A stretch of 49,454 bases of DNA from the NCBI GenBank assembly GCA_021325095.1, contig JAJPHV010000126.1:1-49454 (forward strand), read 5' to 3'. This DNA is from Chloroflexota bacterium. GTDB lineage: Bacteria; Chloroflexota; Anaerolineae; Aggregatilineales; UBA2796. Numbering within the stretch: position 1 is the first letter of the stretch; the number at the start of each line of letters is the position of its first letter. Under the pieces are notes generated by a model, which made no database searches, was not told the origin of the DNA, and saw only the letters and a program-made list of their open reading frames with translations. Below are positions 43,033 to 49,454 of the stretch, one piece after another. Both the position numbers and the translations under genes were made by a program.

Positions 43033-44409
43033 ATGCAAAACGACCATCTGACTGACAACACAAGACGCCTGGCCGTGATCGGCGGCGGAATCATGGGCGT
43101 CACCCTGGCCTACAGGCTGTCCCAGAAGGGCTTCAGTGTGACTATCTATGAACGTGGCGATAACCTGGGAGGGCTGGCCGGTTTCATCACCTACGACGGC
43201 GTCCGCATTGACCGTTTCTACCACACCATCCTGAGCAGTGACATGTCGATGCAGACGCTGATCCAGGAGAGCGGCGTGGCAGACCGCCTGCATTTCGTCG
43301 AGACGAAGCAGGGCTTTTACGATAATGGCCGCCTGTATCCGTTCAATACACCCATAGATCTGTTGACTTTCCCGCCGCTCAACCTTTTCCAGCGCTTGCG
43401 GTTGGGCCTGCAAGTGATTTACGCCCAGTTCGAAAGCGATTGGCGGAAGATCGACCAGATTCCTGTGCAGGATTGGCTGCTGAAGGTGAGCGGGCGCGGC
43501 GTCTACAACAAGGTCTGGAAACCGCTCCTTAACGCCAAATTCGATAGCACGGCCAAAGACGTACCCGCGACGTACATCTGGTCGCGCCTCAAGCGCATGA
43601 TGGGCACGCGCCAGGGGGTCACCTCGAAAGAAATGATGTGCTACCTGGAAGACGGCTACTACACGCTGATCGAAGGGCTGGCCGCCCTGTGCGAACGGCA
43701 GGGGGTAGCTATTCGCCTGAATACAGCTATTGATGAGATCGTCATCGAAAACGGACGAGCCGTAGGCGTGCGCACCCCAGACGGACTTACCTATTACGAC
43801 GCAGTCATCAGCACCCTGCAATCGCCCATCCTGAGCGCCATGATCCCGGCAGCGCCGCAGCCATTCCGCGATCTGTTATCACGGCAGGAATACCTGGGTG
43901 TTCTGTGCCCATTGCTCATCCTGAAGCGCTCCCTGATGCCCTATTACGTGCTCAACATTACCGATGAGTCCATCCCCTTCACCGCCGTTGTGGAAACAAC
44001 CCGGTTGCGGGACCCCAAATACGTCAACGGGCATCATCTGGTTTATCTGCCAAAGTACCTCGCACCCGATAACGAGATGGCACGCTGGCCGGATGATCGC
44101 GTTCAGACGGAATGGCTCAAGCATCTCAAGCGCATGTTTCCCGAATTCGACGAAAGCTGGATCACCGAATTCCTCGTCCAAAGGGCGCGTTACGTCGAAC
44201 CCATCCGCCCAATTGGAACTCTCGACCAGATTCCGCCGATCAGGACGCCCGTCGAGCGGCTGTATATGGGCAACACGGTGATGATTTATCCCGATCTCGG
44301 CAACGGCGAATCGGTCACGCGCTTTGCGCAGAAGGTTGCCGACGTGGTGCTGGCTGAGGCCCCTGGCTGGGAGCCAGTTCGTTTAGGCGTGATCGCTGAA
44401 GAGCACTGA
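43033..44409 (+). CDS. FAD-dependent amine oxidase-like oxidoreductase (NAD(P)-binding Rossmann)
   Basis: The 458 residues begin with the dinucleotide site RLAVIGGGIMGVTLAYRLS (GGGIMG 17-22, Glu40), GDNLGGLAGF, and FYHTILSSD. The end has PVERLYMGNTVMIYPDLGNG, with the C-terminal FAD-contact region. This protoporphyrinogen oxidase/phytoene desaturase-like set often occurs in glycan loci beside GT2 and flippase-like genes, where its reaction is unclear. UDP-galactopyranose mutase shares the fold but its diagnostic residues are not obvious. Not assigned to a reaction. Confidence 0.8.
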   Translation: MQNDHLTDNTRRLAVIGGGIMGVTLAYRLSQKGFSVTIYERGDNLGGLAGFITYDGVRIDRFYHTILSSDMSMQTLIQESGVADRLHFVETKQGFYDNGRLYPFNTPIDLLTFPPLNLFQRLRLGLQVIYAQFESDWRKIDQIPVQDWLLKVSGRGVYNKVWKPLLNAKFDSTAKDVPATYIWSRLKRMMGTRQGVTSKEMMCYLEDGYYTLIEGLAALCERQGVAIRLNTAIDEIVIENGRAVGVRTPDGLTYYDAVISTLQSPILSAMIPAAPQPFRDLLSRQEYLGVLCPLLILKRSLMPYYVLNITDESIPFTAVVETTRLRDPKYVNGHHLVYLPKYLAPDNEMARWPDDRVQTEWLKHLKRMFPEFDESWITEFLVQRARYVEPIRPIGTLDQIPPIRTPVERLYMGNTVMIYPDLGNGESVTRFAQKVADVVLAEAPGWEPVRLGVIAEEH

Positions 44410-44434
44410 GTTAATCTGTACTGCGCCTGTAGCG

Positions 44435-44443
44435 TGATATAAC
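44435..44443 (+). promoter_or_regulatory. Possible extended -10 promoter
   Basis: TGATATAAC contains TG, one base, then TATAAC, an extended -10 box with one mismatch, in the 80-base gap before the GT-A gene. No good -35, as is allowed for this class. Confidence 0.35.
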
Positions 44444-44489
44444 CCGCACACTTGCATACCAGGTCCGCCCCCAAAGAGAGCATAGCCCC

Positions 44490-45374
44490 ATGTCAATAGG
44501 TGTCATCTACATCGCCACAGGTCATCCGTTGTACGGGGATCTGGCTGTCGTTTCCGCTACCAGCCTGAAAAGAGTTATGCCAGAAATGCCTGTGACGGTC
44601 TTGACCGATCTGGAGCGCCAATGGCCGAACATCGATAACGTCATTTCGATTACGAGTTCTGGTGATGGTTTCAAAGACAAGATTCTGTTTATGCCGCAGT
44701 CACCGTACAGCTATACGCTCTTTATGGATACAGACACCTACGTCTGCGGAGCCTTCTCGGAAATCTTTCCCATCCTGGACAAGTTCGACATCGCTGCTAT
44801 TCACGATCCTTTCCGCCGTCATGCGGGCTGGGTACGTCGCTTTGCCCAATTTGCGCCCGACGTCCCTGCTGCCTTCGCAGAAATGAACACTGGCATCATT
44901 CTGTACAAAAAGTCACCCCAGATGGAAGACTTCTTCACAGAATGGCTAAAGCTATACGAAGATCAGCCTGCCGGAGCTAAGTTGACTGCCGATCAGCCTT
45001 TCTTCCGAGTGGCGCTTTATCGAAGTAACCTGCGCGTTGCTACCCTTCCGCACGAATACAATTGTCAATTTCGGACCACCGGCTATGTCTACGATTCCGT
45101 CAAGATATTGCACGGTCATGTCATGTCCAAAATCGACCATTTTGAAAAAGTGACCAAAGCCGTCAATGCTTGCGAAGGGGCACGTGTTTATATTGGCGGC
45201 AAGATTTACGCCCAGCGAGACGTGGGGAGACTTTTCGCGCGCCGCGTGGCGCGCTACGTGGCGCGCTATCCGGAGCCTCCGCGAAACGTATGGCTGCTGC
45301 GTCTCAACCGGTTGGCAGAGTTGAGCAGGCAGGCAGGGCTTCGTGGAATATTGACCCGCGTGTTGAAACGCTGA
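44490..45374 (+). CDS. GT-A fold glycosyltransferase (GT8-like)
   Basis: The 294 residues show a nucleotide-diphosphosugar transferase fold with FMDTDTYVCG (DxD at 80-82) for metal and nucleotide, EMNTGIILYKK as the acceptor-side loop, ADQPFFRVALY, and ILHGHV with the late His that completes metal binding in GT8 proteins. A basic C-terminal tail (ARRVARYVARYPEPPRNVWLLRLNR region) could bind membrane. It is separated from the oxidoreductase by 80 bases that hold a possible promoter. The 131-base gap after it (45375-45505) has no gene and only a weak hairpin near 45421-45440. Confidence 0.82.
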   Translation: MSIGVIYIATGHPLYGDLAVVSATSLKRVMPEMPVTVLTDLERQWPNIDNVISITSSGDGFKDKILFMPQSPYSYTLFMDTDTYVCGAFSEIFPILDKFDIAAIHDPFRRHAGWVRRFAQFAPDVPAAFAEMNTGIILYKKSPQMEDFFTEWLKLYEDQPAGAKLTADQPFFRVALYRSNLRVATLPHEYNCQFRTTGYVYDSVKILHGHVMSKIDHFEKVTKAVNACEGARVYIGGKIYAQRDVGRLFARRVARYVARYPEPPRNVWLLRLNRLAELSRQAGLRGILTRVLKR

Positions 45375-45505
45375 ACTTCATCGCCGAGCTCCGGGTCAGC
45401 TCCAGGAAACGCGCACACAGCGGCTTCTCTGGAGAAACCGCCCAGAGATTCATCAGGTTCCAACGCCCACCGGTGAGTGCCCACCCCTAATGCGAGGAGA
45501 TACAC

Positions 45506-47062
45506 ATGACTGCCGAGGCAACCCCTGTTACAACGAGTGCACAGATACGCAGCCGAACCTGGACCACGTATTTGATCGGGGCGATTGCCCTTCTATACGT
45601 CGCTTTCGTCCTTGTGTACCGACTGGGAGAGTACCCCCTTCCCTGGTTTGATGAAGGCTCATATCTAAAAGTCGCAAAAAACTACGCCATCAATGGCATC
45701 TATGCCGACTTCAGCAGTGAGGGAAATCGATACACTGGCGCGGTCATCGCCGCAGGCCCTACGGTTATCTTGCCAGTAGCTGCGATCTTCAAGCTGTTCG
45801 GGGTGAATTTGGTGCTGGCGCGATTGGTAATCGTTGTCTACAGTTTCTTGATGCTTGGCGTGCTTTACGCTTTATGTGCCAATCTGGGGAGTGCCCGCCT
45901 CGCTGTTGTAACGCTGGCCCTCGTCATTCTCAATCCAACCCTGGATTTGCAGGTATATAGCCGCGAAGTGATGGGTGAAGTGCCAGGGTTGTTTTTCCTG
46001 TTCGCTGGTCTGTGGCTCTGGCTGCGTCCTACTCGGCACAATTTGGCAGGTTTGTTCATCGTCGGAGTGCTTTTTGGGTTAGCTGCCGTCAGCAAAAATC
46101 AATATGCTCTTTTCATTTTACCCAGCCTGTTTCTGGCCTGGATGCTCGATCTGATCTGGTATCGAAAGCAGGGTTGGCGCTATTTTGTGATTCCGGGCTT
46201 GGTTGGAGGGGGCGTTTATTTTGCGTGGGTATTTTACGTGCTGTTTGTTTTAGGCGCCCAGGGACGTGACGTCACAGGCGACTTACAGTTGCTCCGCACC
46301 AGCAGTGAGACCGCACTGTTCCTGATCAGTCCAGGCCGTAACTTGCGCAACGCGTTGAGCCTGATCGACGACGGCGGTTATCCCGGACTGCTGATCGCAG
46401 CTCTTCTTGCCGGCTTCGTTCTGAGCCGACGCCGCGATGAGGCAGGGCAGCGCTGGGGCATCCTTTACACTTTCCTGTTGATGAGCGTCGTGACTTACAC
46501 TTTTTCGATTGGCTTCACACGCTACCAGATCCCTGTACTGGCATTGGCAGCGCCGCTGATTGCTCACCTACTCAATCAACTGACAGACGGTTTTCGTCTA
46601 CAATTACGGGGGCTTGGCGCTGCGTTCCGCTCTGGGGAATTATCGCTGTCCAAAACAGCGGGCATTTTGGTGATTGGGCTGTCCGTGCTGCTCTTCATTC
46701 GACCCGGCATCACTCGGTTCCTCTTCAGTGCGAACTCCGGCGATGATAGCTTTGCACGCTTGGGACAATACATTAATGAAAACATCCCATCGAACGCACT
46801 CATAGAGACTTACGATGAGGAAATCGCTGTTCTCAGCAATCATCCCTATCACTTCCCCCCCCACTCAGTCATGGTCAATCGCGTCCAGGAACTGGTGGCC
46901 GGCAAGCCCGAAGCACAATACGACTTCCGTAACTGGGTAAAGCCCGATTACGTGATAATTGGAAGGTTCAGTGCAGAAGCGCATGTTTACCTTCCTGAAC
47001 AGTTGTCACAATACAAGCTGGTTCAATCAATCGGCAGTTACAAAATCTACCAACGTCAATAG
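45506..47062 (+). CDS. ArnT/PMT-like membrane glycosyltransferase (GT-C)
   Basis: The 518 residues contain about ten or more hydrophobic segments and, after the first, the GT-C catalytic loop LPWFDEGSYLKVAKNY with Asp49-Glu50. PTL-DLQVYSREVMGEVPGLFF in an outer loop matches the second acidic site of PMT-like enzymes. These use polyprenyl-phosphate sugars on the outer face to modify lipids, glycans or proteins. AGGAGA at 45494-45499 precedes the ATG. Together with the DegT, ArnE-like and GT2 (7154) genes it would form a complete aminosugar-decoration path; this is inference. Confidence 0.85.
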   Translation: MTAEATPVTTSAQIRSRTWTTYLIGAIALLYVAFVLVYRLGEYPLPWFDEGSYLKVAKNYAINGIYADFSSEGNRYTGAVIAAGPTVILPVAAIFKLFGVNLVLARLVIVVYSFLMLGVLYALCANLGSARLAVVTLALVILNPTLDLQVYSREVMGEVPGLFFLFAGLWLWLRPTRHNLAGLFIVGVLFGLAAVSKNQYALFILPSLFLAWMLDLIWYRKQGWRYFVIPGLVGGGVYFAWVFYVLFVLGAQGRDVTGDLQLLRTSSETALFLISPGRNLRNALSLIDDGGYPGLLIAALLAGFVLSRRRDEAGQRWGILYTFLLMSVVTYTFSIGFTRYQIPVLALAAPLIAHLLNQLTDGFRLQLRGLGAAFRSGELSLSKTAGILVIGLSVLLFIRPGITRFLFSANSGDDSFARLGQYINENIPSNALIETYDEEIAVLSNHPYHFPPHSVMVNRVQELVAGKPEAQYDFRNWVKPDYVIIGRFSAEAHVYLPEQLSQYKLVQSIGSYKIYQRQ

Positions 47063-47103
47063 CCGAGACATCGAACATCAAGCAGTCTTAAGGAATCTTT
47101 CAT

Positions 47104-49401
47104 ATGAAACCTCACGCCGGCCTGACGCTCTCAAATGTTGCAAGGGCAAATTGGCATCTGGCTTATTGCGCGTTGAGCAGGCTCGTCTTTGTCCCGATCC
47201 TTGTCATCGTCAGTGGGTTCGGCAATACGCTGGCTGGTGATGTATCTGCCCGATACCGTGCACGCACTCAAGACTCCTCGGCCTACGTCTTCCCTGCTCA
47301 ACCGGAGTATTCAGCACTGCAGCCGGGCTTCCCCGGCGCGAACCTTGTCCAAATACGGATGCAGACAGATGACAGCGCGTGTAGCCATCCGGCCAACAGA
47401 ATCGTGATGGAGAATTGCAACGCAGGGACAACTGAATGGCTCGTCAAACGTTACGCCAGTGACATTGAAGGCTATGCGTTTCCGGCCAGCATTAATGTCG
47501 GAGACACCGTTCGCTTTTATGTGAACACGAACGCGGCCCACTTCAACCTGAACATCTATCGCAGTGGCTACTACAATGGCCTGGGAGGTCGCCTCGTCAA
47601 GCGTGTCGACGACATCGAAGGACACGTTCAGCCAAACTGTAATCAAGATTTCTCCACAGGCCTGGTTAGTTGTGCCAACTGGGCGCCATCATATGCACTG
47701 GAAGTTCCTACTGACTGGGCTTCAGGCGTATATATCGCCAAACTCACGCGCCAGGATACGGGGGGTGAGAATGTTGTAGTATTCACAGTCCGCGATGACA
47801 ATCGCAAATCCGACATTTTGTTCCAACAGAGTCTCTTTACCTATCAGGCTTACAACAATTATGGGGGTAAGGCCACCTATACCTCTCTCAGCGATGGCTG
47901 TACGACAGTCGCGCAAACCCCGCGTGCGGTGAAAGTCTCGTTCCATCGCCCGATTGTGGTGGGCGATAGCACCGGGGGAATCGTCCTCAACACCTACTTT
48001 AGAGTGGAATACCCAATGGTTCGCTGGTTGGAGGCGCAAGGCTACGATGTTACCTACTCCACCACGCTGGATACGCATCGCTCTGGCAAGCCCGGCGCGC
48101 CTAACCGCCTGCTCGATCACCGGGTTTTCCTTTCGGTAGGCCACGACGAGTATTGGACTCAGGAGATGCGCAACGCCATCACTGCCGCACGCGATGCGGG
48201 CGTTCATCTGGGCTTCTTCAGTGCAAACACAAGTTACTGGCGTGTTCGCCTGGAGCCAGACCCATTTACGGGGGAGCCGGACAGTGTTATGGTCACCTAT
48301 AAAACGACGGAGAGTGGCCCTCCCGATCCAAGCGGCCATCCTACAGGAACCTGGCGCGATCCGGCTGGCGTCAACGATCCGGAAAATGGGCTGCTGGGCA
48401 TTGAATATATCGGCGATAATGACGCCTTTTTCTTTCCAATGCGTGTGACGGCTGCTCAGGCCGCAGATCGCATTTACCGCCACACCGATCTGCAACGGAT
48501 GCCACCCAACACTTATGCCGAATTTGGCGCACAAACCGTTGGATGGGAGTGGGACGCCGTGGTGGACAATGGGCACACCCCTCCTGGTTTGGCAGTGCTT
48601 GCTACCTCACCCGTCTACGGCTTGTTGCTTCAGGATGCGGGCAATTTTCAGAACGGAAACCTGGGCAAGGCATCTGCCAACATGACGCGCTACAGAGCGC
48701 CAAGCGGGGCCATCGTCTTTTCGAGTGGCACTATCCAGTGGTCGTGGGGGTTGGGCGCGTGGGGGATCGATGTCGTCGAACCCGACAGGTACTTACCGCA
48801 GATCACCTACAACATTCTGGCCGATATGCAGGTCCAACCAGCGACCCCCACCCAGAATCTGGTGCTCGATGGTCAGGCCGATCCTGTTGTCCAATCGAAT
48901 ACTGCCTTCCTGCCAATAGATTCAGCGGATTCAGCGAATGGGCCGGTGATCTCCAACCTCCGCACAACAGTGAGCGGAAATGTAGTCACAGTGACGTGGG
49001 ATACCGATGTGCCTTCGACGACACAGGTCTATTTCGGCGAGCGGCCCGAACATCTAATCAGTTCATCTCCAGCCAAGCGCTCCGCCACTCGCACGCATTC
49101 TGTGACGCGAGGAGTCGGATTCCAATACAACAGCCGCTATTACTATAGGGCAATTTCCGCAGATGAGCGTGGTCATGTGACATTCTCCGAGATCGGCTCT
49201 TTCCAGACGCAGAACGCCCCCCTCAAGACACAAGTCGCAGACCTCGTGCGGTCAGTCGCCAACCCGGCTCAGTGCTGGGCTGCGGCTAATCCGTCGTCGG
49301 CTATCGGGGCTGGAATTGCAGCCGCCATCGTCGTGACAGGTTCAAGTGGGCTTCTAATTGCGCGGCGGCGGCGCAAACGCCGCCAGGTTATGCCGAATTA
49401 G
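47104..49401 (+). CDS. Secreted, C-terminally anchored protein with N,N-dimethylformamidase large-subunit-like domain
   Basis: The 765 residues start with a signal-type hydrophobic segment (about 27-45, LVFVPILVIVSGFGNTLAG). The main body (about 110-590) matches the DMFase large-subunit-like C-domain: SINVGDTVRFYVNTNAAHFNL, IYRSGYYNGLGGRLV, SLFTYQAYNNYGGKATY, RLLDHRVFLSVGHDEYWT and SSGTIQWSWGLG. A fibronectin type III/phosphatase-N-like β-domain follows (about 625-715). The end is a membrane helix (about 733-753) and RRRRKRR, a sorting-signal layout without LPXTG. AAGGA precedes the ATG. It is probably a surface protein acting on, or displayed with, the polymer; enzymatic activity is unknown. 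Confidence 0.75.
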   Translation: MKPHAGLTLSNVARANWHLAYCALSRLVFVPILVIVSGFGNTLAGDVSARYRARTQDSSAYVFPAQPEYSALQPGFPGANLVQIRMQTDDSACSHPANRIVMENCNAGTTEWLVKRYASDIEGYAFPASINVGDTVRFYVNTNAAHFNLNIYRSGYYNGLGGRLVKRVDDIEGHVQPNCNQDFSTGLVSCANWAPSYALEVPTDWASGVYIAKLTRQDTGGENVVVFTVRDDNRKSDILFQQSLFTYQAYNNYGGKATYTSLSDGCTTVAQTPRAVKVSFHRPIVVGDSTGGIVLNTYFRVEYPMVRWLEAQGYDVTYSTTLDTHRSGKPGAPNRLLDHRVFLSVGHDEYWTQEMRNAITAARDAGVHLGFFSANTSYWRVRLEPDPFTGEPDSVMVTYKTTESGPPDPSGHPTGTWRDPAGVNDPENGLLGIEYIGDNDAFFFPMRVTAAQAADRIYRHTDLQRMPPNTYAEFGAQTVGWEWDAVVDNGHTPPGLAVLATSPVYGLLLQDAGNFQNGNLGKASANMTRYRAPSGAIVFSSGTIQWSWGLGAWGIDVVEPDRYLPQITYNILADMQVQPATPTQNLVLDGQADPVVQSNTAFLPIDSADSANGPVISNLRTTVSGNVVTVTWDTDVPSTTQVYFGERPEHLISSSPAKRSATRTHSVTRGVGFQYNSRYYYRAISADERGHVTFSEIGSFQTQNAPLKTQVADLVRSVANPAQCWAAANPSSAIGAGIAAAIVVTGSSGLLIARRRRKRRQVMPN

Positions 49402-49454
49402 AGGATATTGTCCTGTGCCGGACAGATGGGCTTTGAGTCTCTGGAAATCAGCCC
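49402..49454. other. Right edge of the window
   Basis: 53 bases after the last stop. A short imperfect hairpin (TGTCC around 49412, GGACA around 49423) is visible; nothing else can be called. Confidence 0.3.

Noticed and set aside
1..49454. tRNA, rRNA, insertion sequence, phage attachment site or replication origin
   Set aside because: I looked for tRNA-like arms, transposase motifs and DnaA-box clusters and saw none that can be supported by eye.

Overview
The window is one continuous surface-polysaccharide (exopolysaccharide/capsule/O-antigen type) biosynthesis locus from a bacterium. About 36 genes lie on the + strand, mostly packed with overlaps of a few bases, and one large gene is inverted inside them. 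The probable source is a member of the Chloroflexota (Anaerolineae-like). This rests mainly on the inverted gene, a membrane-anchored seven-blade WD40 protein with a long low-complexity Thr/Ala/Gln/Pro-rich repeat stalk, a style typical of that phylum, together with the moderately high G+C. This is an inference from style, with no marker gene in the window.

Layout. 1-822: a decayed, frameshifted remnant of a Wzx-type flippase, then about 0.5 kb with no convincing gene. 823-7906: a membrane nucleotide-sugar 4,6-dehydratase (CapD/WbpM/PglF type), a NusG paralogue that probably acts as a locus-specific antiterminator, an M24-peptidase-like pseudoenzyme, a Gfo/Idh/MocA sugar dehydrogenase, an initiating sugar-phosphate transferase, a UDP-GlcNAc 2-epimerase and a family 2 glycosyltransferase. 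7979-10057 (- strand): the WD40 stalk protein. 10058-10526: a divergent promoter region with a perfect 9-bp inverted repeat. 10527-14300: a Wzz/BY-kinase with a fused C-terminal FHA domain, and a Wzt-type ABC ATPase without its permease. 14347-19264: a nonulosonic (sialic) acid module, with a CMP-nonulosonate synthetase/HAD phosphatase fusion, a short NeuB, a GT42-sialyltransferase-like protein, a membrane methyltransferase and a polysaccharide deacetylase-like protein. 19274-30762: family 4 glycosyltransferases, a large GT-B protein, a methyltransferase and a 928-residue TPR/deacetylase-like protein. 30789-38966: a Wzy/WaaL-type polymerase/ligase, an AsnB-type amidotransferase, a YdcF-type protein, a two-domain oxidoreductase and a heparinase II/III-like lyase. 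38967-41257: a WbuB-like glycosyltransferase and a second UDP-GlcNAc 2-epimerase. 41432-49401: a second transcriptional block resembling a dispersed arn-type aminosugar-lipid system (DegT aminotransferase, ArnE-like small membrane protein, FAD oxidoreductase, GT-A transferase, ArnT-like membrane glycosyltransferase). It ends with a large secreted, C-terminally anchored protein related to the N,N-dimethylformamidase large subunit.

How they work together (inference). The initiating transferase loads a sugar phosphate on undecaprenyl phosphate. Epimerases, dehydratase, dehydrogenases and aminotransferase supply modified amino sugars. About nine soluble glycosyltransferases build the repeat unit, possibly with a nonulosonic acid. 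AsnB, the methyltransferases and the deacetylase-like proteins decorate it. The Wzy-like protein polymerises or ligates it, and the Wzz/BY-kinase/FHA protein sets chain length under phosphorylation control. The flippase is missing from the window: only its ruined fragment, an unpaired Wzt ATPase and an ArnE-like protein are present.
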